Positions 16,556-23,827 of a stretch of DNA of 64,000 nt are shown here, piece after piece; the stretch's first letter is position 1, and each line of letters starts with the position of its first letter. The notes beneath the pieces were generated by a model. It saw only the letters and a program-made list of their open reading frames with translations. It had not been told where the DNA came from and made no database searches. Location of the stretch: positions 198,097 through 262,096 of the forward strand of contig JBAQWV010000041.1 of NCBI GenBank assembly GCA_049299095.1, in the 5' to 3' direction. Source of the stretch: JAAEKA01 sp049299095 (GTDB lineage Bacteria > Chloroflexota > Anaerolineae > JAAEKA01). Both the position numbers and the translations under genes were made by a program.

Positions 16556-17101
16556 ATGAACGAAGAAAAGAAACAATGGAATGTTGCGCAGTTGCTCAAA
16601 GAACCTATCGGAGCAACGCGCACCTACGAAGCAATTGCAACCGTTCTGTACAATGAGCCTGGCATCAACCAGGTTGGTCCGCTGACCGGATCGGTTTCGC
16701 TATTGCGCACCAACGAAGGCGTTCTCGTCGAGGGGACGTTCAACGGTGTGGTGACAGTAGATTGTAGCCGGTGTCTGAAGCCAGTGCGGCAAGCCGTGAC
16801 GGTTGACTTGGTGGAAGAGTTCAAGCCAACCCTCGATGTGGTGCGCGGGACTTACCTGTCCACCGACGAAGAGGACGCGGCGCTGTTGATTGACGATCAC
16901 CACCTGCTGGACATCAGCGAAGTGCTGCGTCAGGCAGTGTTGTTGGCCGTACCGATGCAGGTATTATGCCGGCCTGATTGCGCCGGTTTTTGCCAGACCT
17001 GTGGACAAGACCTAAACGAAGGCGATTGCGACTGTTCCGACGAAGAAGATGATCCTCGTTGGGATCAGTTAAGTGCGCTTTTAGAAGATATAAACAGTTA
17101 G
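16556..17101 (+). CDS. DUF177 (YceD) protein
   Basis: 181 residues. The family signature is seen as DCSRCLKPVRQAVTVDLVEEF, with a second Cys cluster (CRPDCAGFCQTCGQDLN) near the C-terminus. DUF177 is nearly always encoded directly upstream of rpmF and is implicated in 23S rRNA maturation in plants and bacteria. Here rpmF follows after 17 nt, so the pair is cotranscribed from the consensus promoter. There is no clear Shine-Dalgarno before the ATG. Confidence 0.9.
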   Translation: MNEEKKQWNVAQLLKEPIGATRTYEAIATVLYNEPGINQVGPLTGSVSLLRTNEGVLVEGTFNGVVTVDCSRCLKPVRQAVTVDLVEEFKPTLDVVRGTYLSTDEEDAALLIDDHHLLDISEVLRQAVLLAVPMQVLCRPDCAGFCQTCGQDLNEGDCDCSDEEDDPRWDQLSALLEDINS

Positions 17102-17118
17102 ATTAAAGGAGTAGTCTC

Positions 17119-17307
17119 ATGCCCCCATTGCCAAAGCGCAAAATTTCGAAGGGCCGCCGCGATCGTCGCCGCAGCCATGACGCGATCAGCAAGCCCAGCC
17201 TGGTGGAATGCCCCCAGTGCCACAACAAGCATCTGGCGCACCGGGTTTGCCCCAGCTGCGGCAGTTACCGCGGCCGCGCGGTGCTGTCCACTGAAGAAGA
17301 GAAGTAG
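17119..17307 (+). CDS. rpmF: 50S ribosomal protein L32
   Basis: 62 residues beginning MPPLPKRKISKGRRDRRRSH, with a zinc ribbon formed by CPQC and CPSC. It is a large-subunit protein. AAAGGAG precedes the ATG. It follows DUF177 and is closed by a long perfect hairpin. Confidence 0.96.
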   Translation: MPPLPKRKISKGRRDRRRSHDAISKPSLVECPQCHNKHLAHRVCPSCGSYRGRAVLSTEEEK

Positions 17308-17308
17308 A

Positions 17309-17350
17309 AACGATGACATGTCAGTTGGACATGTCATCGTTCCCCCTCTT
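17309..17350 (+). terminator. terminator-like hairpin after rpmF
   Basis: Perfect 14-bp stem (17309-17322 with 17328-17341) around a 5-nt loop, two bases after the rpmF stop, followed by a pyrimidine run CCCCCTCTTTT rather than a pure T tract. Confidence 0.7.
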
Positions 17351-17414
17351 TTCGGGCGATTGGAGATATTTTGCCGACGGCGCGGGACTCTATCCGCGCA
17401 GCCGGCCACCTGAC

Positions 17415-17443
17415 GGGGGATTGGCAACCAGGCCAAGTCCCCC
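17415..17443 (+). other. second hairpin in the rpmF-fabD gap
   Basis: GGGGGATTGG pairs with CCAAGTCCCCC (one bulge) across an 8-nt loop, 26 nt before the fabD GTG. It could be a fabD leader structure or a back-up terminator; no T tract follows. Confidence 0.4.
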
Positions 17444-17469
17444 GCTTTAGTTAAGCCGAGACCCCTCGC

Positions 17470-18414
17470 GTGAGCAAAACAGCTTTTCTCTTCCCCGGTC
17501 AAGGATCGCAGGCGGTCGGTATGGCGCAGGCTTTAGCCGAGCGTTATCCCGTTGCCGCGGCGACAATGGCCGAAGCTGACGACGTCCTGGGAATTGCTCT
17601 GTCCGCGCTGTGTTACCACGGCCCGGAAGAGCTGCTGACCGACACGATCAATGCCCAGCCCGCCTTGCTAGCCTCTAGCGTGGCAACGTTGCGCGTTTTG
17701 CAGGAGGCACTGCCTGACCTGCCGGCCCCGGCACTGGTGGCTGGTCACAGCATGGGCGAATATTCGGCGCTGGTGGCCGCGGGCGCGCTCAGCTACGCCG
17801 ACGGCCTGCGGTTGGTGCGCGAGCGCGGGCGGCTGATGAAGGAAGCGGGTGTGCGCGCGCCGGGCGGCATGGCAGCCCTGCTGGGGCTGGATGCCGCGGC
17901 TGTCGAGGCATTGTGTGCGGAGGCAGCCGCACAAACCCGCGGCGTAGTGCAGCTCGCCAACGATAATTGTCCCGGTCAAACGGTGATTTCCGGCGATTTT
18001 AATGCACTGGAAGCGGCGATGGAACTGGCGCGGCAGGCTGGCGCGAAGAAAATCGTGCGGCTGGCTGTCAGCATCGCGGCCCATTCGCCCTTGATGGAAC
18101 CGGCCGCAGCCGCGCTGCGGGCTGCCGTCGAAGCAACGCCGATTGCCGTGCCTGCTGTACCAGTGATTGGTAACGTCCACGCTGAGCCGCTGCTCTCGGT
18201 GGCCGACGTTCGCGCGGATCTCGCCAGTCAGTTGACGGCCTCGGTGCGCTGGACCGAATCTATGCGTTACGCGGTCAGCCAGGGCGTAACCCGTGTGGTT
18301 GAGATCGGTTCCGGCGACGTGCTGGCGAACTTGATGAAGCGCATTGACCGTGAGGTGCAGCGGCTAGCTGTGGGCGATCCCGATGGGGTCGAACGGCTGC
18401 GCGCGGCGCTGTAA
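17470..18414 (+). CDS. fabD: malonyl-CoA:ACP transacylase
   Basis: 314 residues, family length. The N-terminal FPGQGSQAVGM forms the oxyanion region, the nucleophile Ser is in GHSMGEY (Ser about 94), and the catalytic His is in the AAHSPLM segment. It moves malonyl groups from CoA to acyl carrier protein for fatty acid elongation. The GTG start at 17470 has little Shine-Dalgarno support. It is followed after 51 nt by fabG. The usual plsX and acpP neighbours are missing. Confidence 0.95.
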   Translation: MSKTAFLFPGQGSQAVGMAQALAERYPVAAATMAEADDVLGIALSALCYHGPEELLTDTINAQPALLASSVATLRVLQEALPDLPAPALVAGHSMGEYSALVAAGALSYADGLRLVRERGRLMKEAGVRAPGGMAALLGLDAAAVEALCAEAAAQTRGVVQLANDNCPGQTVISGDFNALEAAMELARQAGAKKIVRLAVSIAAHSPLMEPAAAALRAAVEATPIAVPAVPVIGNVHAEPLLSVADVRADLASQLTASVRWTESMRYAVSQGVTRVVEIGSGDVLANLMKRIDREVQRLAVGDPDGVERLRAAL

Positions 18415-18465
18415 CCAAGGCGTATTGGGTTCAGCAACCACCGCCAAACGATGCGAGGTTTTTAC

Positions 18466-19221
18466 ATGAACCGCTTTCAAGGAAAAGTTGCCATTGTGAC
18501 CGGAGCGAGCCGTGGTATCGGCCGCGGCATTGCTATGCGGCTGGCGCAGGAAGGTGCGCGCGTGGTGGTAAACCACCGCGGCAGCGCCGAGGGCGCAGAA
18601 GAAACCGCGCAATTGATCCGTGCGGCAGGCGGCGAGGCGCTGGTGATCCAGGCGGACATCAGCCAGTTCAACGAAGCGCAACGGCTGGTGCAGGAAACAA
18701 TCGCCGCGTTTGGTCAGGTGGATGTGTTGGTGAATAATGCAGGCACCACCCGCGACACCTTGCTCATGATGATGAAAGAAGAGCAATGGGACACGGTGAT
18801 TGACACCAACCTCAAGAGTGTCTTCAACTGCTGCAAAGCGGTGGCGCGGCCGATGGTCAAACGCAAGACCGGACGCATCGTCAACATCAGCAGCGTGTCA
18901 GGGCTGGCTGGCCAGGCAGGTCAAACCAACTACGCGGCCAGCAAAGCGGCTGTCATCGGCTTCACCAAATCGCTGGCCAAGGAGCTGGGCAGCCGCAACA
19001 TCACAGCCAACGTGGTGGCGCCGGGCTTTGTACCGACCGCGCTGACAGAAGGAATTCTGGCGGAAGGCGACAACACGCAGAAAGCCATCGAAGCCACGCC
19101 GCTGGGGCGCCTCGGCACGCCGGAAGACATTGCCGCGGCAGTGGCGTTTCTGGCGTCTGATGAAGCCAGCTTTATTACAGGGCAAGTGTTAAGTGTTGAC
19201 GGCGGCCTGGTGATGCAATAG
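18466..19221 (+). CDS. fabG: 3-oxoacyl-ACP reductase
   Basis: 251 residues of classic short-chain dehydrogenase: the nucleotide-binding TGASRGIGRG motif, NNAG, and the catalytic triad Ser-Tyr-Lys in ISSVSG and YAASKAA, ending with the fabG-like GQVLSVDGGLVM. It reduces beta-ketoacyl-ACP with NADPH. The ATG at 18466 (AGG 7 nt upstream) gives the normal N-terminus; an in-frame ATG lies five codons earlier. It lies between fabD and a second asp23 gene in the same direction. Confidence 0.93.
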   Translation: MNRFQGKVAIVTGASRGIGRGIAMRLAQEGARVVVNHRGSAEGAEETAQLIRAAGGEALVIQADISQFNEAQRLVQETIAAFGQVDVLVNNAGTTRDTLLMMMKEEQWDTVIDTNLKSVFNCCKAVARPMVKRKTGRIVNISSVSGLAGQAGQTNYAASKAAVIGFTKSLAKELGSRNITANVVAPGFVPTALTEGILAEGDNTQKAIEATPLGRLGTPEDIAAAVAFLASDEASFITGQVLSVDGGLVMQ

Positions 19222-19241
19222 CCGCCCTGCCACGGTGACCT

Positions 19242-19616
19242 ATGAGCCAAGAATACGACATGCCGTTGGGCACGATTACGATTGCACCGAGTGTACTGAA
19301 CACGATTGTGCGCATGACCACGTTGAACCAGCCGGGCGTGTTACGACTGTCCTCGCGCACCCAGTCCGGGCTGCCGCGGCTGCGCGGCAAAAGCGCGCCG
19401 GATGAGGGCTTGCGCGTTGAGGTGCTGGAAAACGACACGGTTGCCGTGGATGTGCATGTAATCGCTGATCCTACGGCCAGCCTGACTGATTTGGGCAAGA
19501 TTTTACAGACCCAGATTGCCCGCGCACTAGAGTTGATGGTTGGAATGCAGACGCGCTCCGTGAACGTTTTTATTGATGAGGTTGAGTTCGACCCATCTAG
19601 CAAGAGTTCCTTATGA
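19242..19616 (+). CDS. Asp23/Gls24 family protein, copy 2
   Basis: 124 residues. GTITIAPSVLNTIVRMTTLNQPGVLRLS is the Asp23 opening, then VAVDVHVIADPTASLTDLGKILQ and a closing MQTRSVNVFIDEV. It is clearly related to, but diverged from, the protein at 9825. Placement directly upstream of nusB is common for this subtype (YqhY-like in Bacillus, near acetyl-CoA carboxylase genes), which links it loosely to fatty acid synthesis. Its stop overlaps the nusB start (ATGA). Confidence 0.88.
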   Translation: MSQEYDMPLGTITIAPSVLNTIVRMTTLNQPGVLRLSSRTQSGLPRLRGKSAPDEGLRVEVLENDTVAVDVHVIADPTASLTDLGKILQTQIARALELMVGMQTRSVNVFIDEVEFDPSSKSSL

Positions 19617-20101
19617 AACTGCGACGCAAAGCCCGTATGGCTGTGCTGCAAGCATTGTATGAAGTGGATGTTGCCAACCATCCTGCGGGCGACGCGCTGG
19701 AATCGCGTTTACGCGACGAGCCACTGCCCCCGGCGGCTGAAACGTTCGCCCGTCAGTTGATGACGGGCATTTTATCCCATCGCCATCGTCTGAATGAGCT
19801 GATTACGCGCTATGCACCGGAATGGCCGCTCGATCAGATGGCGGTGCTGGATCGCAACATTTTACGCATTGCTATTTTCGAGTTGAGCAATGCCGATCTG
19901 GACACTCCTTCCAAAGTGGCGATCAACGAAGCGGTAGAGATGGCGAAAGTTTTCGGCAGCGACAGCAGCCCGCGCTTTATCAATGGCGTGCTGGGAGCGC
20001 TGATGGCTGAAGCGCCGCGCCCAGAGTTGGGCAACGCTCTGCCGCCGGAAATGCAGGGTGGCTTGACGCCCGGCGCATCGCCCGAGGCAGCCGCGGCATG
20101 A
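19613..20101 (+). CDS. nusB: transcription antitermination factor NusB
   Basis: 162 residues. The all-helical NusB fold is seen in RRKARMAVLQALYEVDV, the middle LITRYAPEWPLDQMAVLDRNILRIAIFEL and INEAVEMAKVFGSDSSPRFINGVLGAL, followed by a C-terminal extension of about 25 residues. NusB with NusE (S10) binds boxA RNA for rRNA antitermination. It has 4-nt ATGA overlaps on both sides, with asp23 and tatA. Confidence 0.94.
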   Translation: MKLRRKARMAVLQALYEVDVANHPAGDALESRLRDEPLPPAAETFARQLMTGILSHRHRLNELITRYAPEWPLDQMAVLDRNILRIAIFELSNADLDTPSKVAINEAVEMAKVFGSDSSPRFINGVLGALMAEAPRPELGNALPPEMQGGLTPGASPEAAAA

Positions 20102-20436
20102 ATCTGTTTGGCGTTGGCAGCGGGGAGTTGATTCTGATCCTTGTGATCATCCTTTTGGTCATGGGGCCTGAACGCTTACCGCAGTTGGCCCGCCAATGGG
20201 GCAAAATCGTCCGCACCCTCTCCCAATTTACCCGCACCTGGCAACAATTCAACGCGGAACTCAATCGCCAGTTGACGCTGGAAGAGCGCGCCGAGCAGCA
20301 ACGTCATACAGAGGCGCTGCGCGCCAAGGACAACGCGGACGCACCCACTGAAGCCAACGAAAATACAATTGCGCCGCCGCGTGATCCAGCCACAGACGCG
20401 CCTCTCGCACCGCCAGAGGAACCCCCGCATGACTAG
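20098..20436 (+). CDS. tatA: Tat translocase subunit TatA/TatB type
   Basis: 112 residues: one N-terminal transmembrane helix (GSGELILILVIILLVMG), the hinge GPERLPQLARQWGK, an amphipathic helix and a disordered acidic/Pro-rich tail. GPERLP is closer to TatB, but single-component systems use one TatA-like protein for both roles. It forms the twin-arginine export channel with TatC. It overlaps nusB by 4 nt and tatC by 8 nt. Confidence 0.88.
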   Translation: MNLFGVGSGELILILVIILLVMGPERLPQLARQWGKIVRTLSQFTRTWQQFNAELNRQLTLEERAEQQRHTEALRAKDNADAPTEANENTIAPPRDPATDAPLAPPEEPPHD

Positions 20437-21163
20437 CCAATCGCAATGGGAGCTGCCGGAAACGCTGCAAGCGCTGCTGCCGCACCTGAACGAGCTGCGG
20501 CGACGGCTGTTTGTAGCGATTATTGCCCTGGCTGTCAGCACGGGGCTGGCGTTTTTGATTGCACCGCGCTTGCTGGCGCTGCTGGCGGTGCCGATTGGCG
20601 GGCTGGGGAACCTGCAAGCCATTGAGCTGACCGAACCAATCAGCGTATACATGCGCGTGGCGTTGATGGGTGGAGCGATCCTGGCAATGCCGGTGATCGT
20701 TTACCAGGTAGTTGCCTTCATCGTACCGGGGCTATTGCCGCACGAAAAACGTGGCCTGTACATTGCCTTGCCGTTCATCTTCCTTTCGTTTCTGGCAGGT
20801 GCAGCCTTTGCCTACTTCGTGATGTTGCCCACAGCCGTGCCGTTTCTGGCTAATTTCGGCGGCATTGAGGGCAATTTCCGCATCAGCAGCTACGTCAGTT
20901 TTACCACGCGGCTGATTTTGTGGGTGGGGGTGGCCTTCGAATCGCCGTTGATCATTGCGCTGCTGGCGCGGCTGGGCATCGTAACACCGCAAGCGCTGCG
21001 CAAGGGCTGGCGTGTGGCAATTGTCGTGATTGCTGTCATCGCTGCATTGATTACCCCCACGGTTGACCCGGTGAACATGGGCATCGTGATGCTGCCCCTG
21101 ATTGTGTTGTACCTGCTCAGCATTGTGCTGGCTGGCTGGATGTATCAAAAACGTAATGAGTAG
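20429..21163 (+). CDS. tatC: Sec-independent protein translocase TatC
   Basis: 244 residues with six hydrophobic segments and TatC motifs: HLNELRRRLFVAIIAL at the start, EPISVYMRVALMGGAILAMPVIVYQ, FVIPG-like FIVPGLLPHEKR and the late TPTVDPVNMG. It is the receptor of the Tat pathway for folded, often cofactor-bearing proteins. The ATG at 20429 lies inside tatA's end and fits the family N-terminus; longer upstream reading is a frame overlap. Confidence 0.94.
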   Translation: MTSQSQWELPETLQALLPHLNELRRRLFVAIIALAVSTGLAFLIAPRLLALLAVPIGGLGNLQAIELTEPISVYMRVALMGGAILAMPVIVYQVVAFIVPGLLPHEKRGLYIALPFIFLSFLAGAAFAYFVMLPTAVPFLANFGGIEGNFRISSYVSFTTRLILWVGVAFESPLIIALLARLGIVTPQALRKGWRVAIVVIAVIAALITPTVDPVNMGIVMLPLIVLYLLSIVLAGWMYQKRNE

Positions 21164-21267
21164 CGCCTACTGCGTGATGCCGCTGGAATTCAGTTCGTCT
21201 AGTTGGCCGTCGCAACAGTCCACGCAGTACGCATACGCAACCATTCTGAACAAAGGAGTTCAAAGCA

Positions 21268-22602
21268 ATGACGAAACCGTCTACAGAAGCACAGCGTGTT
21301 TTGATTATGGGTGCGGCGGGCCGCGATTTCCACAATTTCAACGTCTTTTTCCGCGACAATCCCCGCTATCAGGTGGCTGCATTTACCGCCACGCAAATTC
21401 CTGACATCGAAGGGCGCGTCTATCCCGCGGAACTGGCAGGCAAGCTGTACCCTGCTGGCATTCCGATCCACGCCGAAAGCGAGCTGAGCGAGCTGATCAG
21501 CGAGCTGGCTATTGACCTGGTGGTGTTTGCCTACAGCGATGTCAGCCACGAAACAGTTATGCACAAGGGGTCGCAGGTGCTGGCCGCAGGAGCCGATTAC
21601 ATGCTGATGGGGCCGAAACACACTATGCTGCGCTCCAGCAAGCCCGTGGTGGCTATTTGTGCCGTGCGCACCGGCTCTGGCAAAAGTCAGACGACCCGCC
21701 GCGTCTGCGATATTTTGCGCAGCCAGGGGCTGAAAGTGGTGGCAGTGCGTCATCCCATGCCCTATGGCAATCTGGTGGAACAAGCTGTGCAGCGCTTTGC
21801 CAGCTATGCCGATCTGGATCACCACCATTGCACGATTGAAGAGCGCGAAGAATACGAGCCGCACATTGATCGTGGCGTGGTGGTGTACGCGGGCGTGGAC
21901 TACGAGGCGATTTTGCGTCAGGCGGAGCAGGAAGCGGATGTGGTGGTTTGGGACGGTGGCAACAACGACCTGCCCTTCTTCCAGCCCGATCTGCACCTTG
22001 TCGTGGCCGATCCGCACCGCCCTGGCCACGAGTTGAGCTATCATCCCGGCGAGGCGAACCTGCGCATGGCTGATGTGGTGATCATTAACAAGATTGATAC
22101 GGCAGATCTGGACGGCATCGCGCGCGTGCGCGACAGCATCCGGCTGGTCAACCCGGACGCGCTGGTGGTGGAAGCGGCCAGCCCGATCTTCGTGGACAAC
22201 CCGGCTGCAATCCGCGGCAAGACCGTGTTGGTGGTGGAGGATGGCCCGACGCTGACCCACGGCGAAATGGCGTATGGCGCGGGCGTGGTGGCGGCACGGC
22301 GCTTTGGCGCAGCCAGGATCGTGGACCCGCGGCCCTGGGCGGTTGGTTCGCTTGCCGACACCTTCGCCAAGTATCCAACTACCGGTGCAGTGCTGCCGGC
22401 GATGGGCTATGGCGGTCAGCAATTAGCCGATTTGCAGGCCACGATCAATCAAACACCCTGCGATCTGGTGATCATTGCCACGCCGATTGATCTGAACCGC
22501 ATTATTGAGATCAACCGCCCCACCCAACGCGTGGGCTATGAATTGCAGGAGATCGGCCAACCTGATCTGGCCGCAGTGCTGGTGGAACGCCTGCCGCGCT
22601 AA
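21268..22602 (+). CDS. GTPase of the cyclic 2,3-diphosphoglycerate synthetase family
   Basis: 444 residues. An N-terminal Rossmann-like part (VLIMGAAGRDFHNFNVFFR) is followed by a P-loop domain with Walker A RTGSGKSQTTR near residues 135-145, WDGGNND and NKID. This is the layout of COG2403, whose archaeal member makes cyclic 2,3-diphosphoglycerate; bacterial members are uncharacterised and often annotated as GTPases. The NKID motif supports guanine recognition. AAGGAG lies 9 nt before the ATG and a strong terminator follows. It is separated from tatC by about 100 nt and probably has its own transcript. Confidence 0.82.
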   Translation: MTKPSTEAQRVLIMGAAGRDFHNFNVFFRDNPRYQVAAFTATQIPDIEGRVYPAELAGKLYPAGIPIHAESELSELISELAIDLVVFAYSDVSHETVMHKGSQVLAAGADYMLMGPKHTMLRSSKPVVAICAVRTGSGKSQTTRRVCDILRSQGLKVVAVRHPMPYGNLVEQAVQRFASYADLDHHHCTIEEREEYEPHIDRGVVVYAGVDYEAILRQAEQEADVVVWDGGNNDLPFFQPDLHLVVADPHRPGHELSYHPGEANLRMADVVIINKIDTADLDGIARVRDSIRLVNPDALVVEAASPIFVDNPAAIRGKTVLVVEDGPTLTHGEMAYGAGVVAARRFGAARIVDPRPWAVGSLADTFAKYPTTGAVLPAMGYGGQQLADLQATINQTPCDLVIIATPIDLNRIIEINRPTQRVGYELQEIGQPDLAAVLVERLPR

Positions 22603-22626
22603 GTCGGTGTAAACCTGAACCAGCAG

Positions 22627-22666
22627 CAAGCTCCTCGGCCCGTTATGACCGCAGGAGCTTGTTTTT
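22627..22666 (+). terminator. terminator after the GTPase gene
   Basis: Perfect 9-bp stem CAAGCTCCT/AGGAGCTTG with a 17-nt loop, followed by TTTTT, 24 nt after the stop. Confidence 0.85.
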
Positions 22667-22696
22667 GATTATCATAGCCAGCAATTTGTACCAGCT

Positions 22697-22725
22697 TTGA
22701 CATCCTGTTCAATCCACAATACAAT
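22697..22725 (+). promoter_or_regulatory. promoter of the restriction-modification island
   Basis: TTGACA (22697-22702), 17-nt spacer, TACAAT (22720-22725); predicted start near 22732. It rules out the upstream TTG as start of the next gene. Confidence 0.75.
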
Positions 22726-22768
22726 AACCCAATCACCAACCTGGGACGGCTTTGTAAGAATTCATCAA

Positions 22769-23827
22769 ATGACGACTTCTAAATTCAATTATAAAAGAAC
22801 TTTTGAGCAGCTTGAGCAAGTAGCCTCCAAATTCTGGCCGATAGAGTTATCCGAAATGGAGGCTAATCTCAGTGTTATCCCCTTGCTGTTAAAAACCCAA
22901 GACCAATTCATTCATGCTTTGAGCCTAAAAACAAACGATTTAGAGGATTTATTCAAGATCGTCGAAGTTATCAGCCTACCCGCCAATCTTTTTGTCAAAC
23001 ATCTGATCATTTTAGCGGATTTCGGCGGTGAAATGCTAAAGCGCGTAAGCCAGCAGTTTTATTCCCTATTTCCGGCTGGCACACTCAACTACTGGTGGCA
23101 GGGTCAACCGCGAACTTATATTTTCCGAGCATTACCTCGCCAAAAATTCAGTAATACAGCACTCAAGATTGACGGCAAAAAGTTATTTGAAAACCATCCG
23201 TTGAGCGACTTACAACGTGATGCGATTATGTTGCTGCTATTTGGGAGCGCACACGAAGATTATACGTCCAATGCAACGTCTGTTTTGGCAAAGTGCGAGT
23301 TAGGCAGCTACTTGGGTAAGTCTGATGAGCTGACAACGTTTATTAAACAGCGATATATCTGGGTGAGCAGGGTTACTAGTGGAGCCCAGTCCAATAATCT
23401 GGGACAATTAGCTCAAAAGTTTGTTGAAGAATATCTCAAAGATAACCTCGGACTGCGCGACGTCAGCGTCCAAAGCAATGGGCGACTGCCTGAAGTCACC
23501 CATACGGACAACACCGCTGACCATTTTACTACTTTCGATTTGGTCGTCAGTGACGGCCGAAAATACGTTGCTATTGAAGTTTGTTTTCAAGTCACGACAA
23601 ATAGCGTGATCGAACGCAAAGCGGGGCAAGCGCGAGCACGCTATGAGCAGATACATGCTGCGGGGCACAGGATTGCTTATGTACTGGATGGAGCGGGCAA
23701 CTTCGAGCGACATATCGCACTGAACACTCTATGCACCTACTCCGATTGTACGGTGGCTTTCTCCCACGCTGAATTAGACGTGTTGTGCCATTACTTGCAA
23801 CAGTATTTTACAGGAACAACGGACTGA
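22769..23827 (+). CDS. putative restriction endonuclease (PD-(D/E)XK-like)
   Basis: 352 residues from the ATG at 22769. The N-terminal two thirds are helical with no motif I recognise. Near residues 255-275 a beta hairpin reads FDLVVSDGRKYVAIEVCFQ: Asp257, Glu270 and Gln274 are placed like a PD-(D/E)XK nuclease core with Cys in the Lys position, followed by VIERKAGQARARYEQI and a final strand IAYVLDGAGNF. It overlaps the methyltransferase gene by one base (TGATG), which is the best reason to call it the cognate endonuclease. GC content is visibly lower than in the flanks (a hand count of one line gives about 45% against about 62% before the island). The cut site is unknown. Confidence 0.68.
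   Translation: MTTSKFNYKRTFEQLEQVASKFWPIELSEMEANLSVIPLLLKTQDQFIHALSLKTNDLEDLFKIVEVISLPANLFVKHLIILADFGGEMLKRVSQQFYSLFPAGTLNYWWQGQPRTYIFRALPRQKFSNTALKIDGKKLFENHPLSDLQRDAIMLLLFGSAHEDYTSNATSVLAKCELGSYLGKSDELTTFIKQRYIWVSRVTSGAQSNNLGQLAQKFVEEYLKDNLGLRDVSVQSNGRLPEVTHTDNTADHFTTFDLVVSDGRKYVAIEVCFQVTTNSVIERKAGQARARYEQIHAAGHRIAYVLDGAGNFERHIALNTLCTYSDCTVAFSHAELDVLCHYLQQYFTGTTD

Noticed and set aside
21199..22422. 407-codon minus-strand frame opposite the GTPase gene
   Set aside because: Shadow frame: it mirrors a gene with Walker A and NKID and lacks a ribosome site.
22697..22768. Upstream TTG start for the endonuclease
   Set aside because: The stretch is the TTGACA-N17-TACAAT promoter; the ATG at 22769 lies beyond the predicted start.
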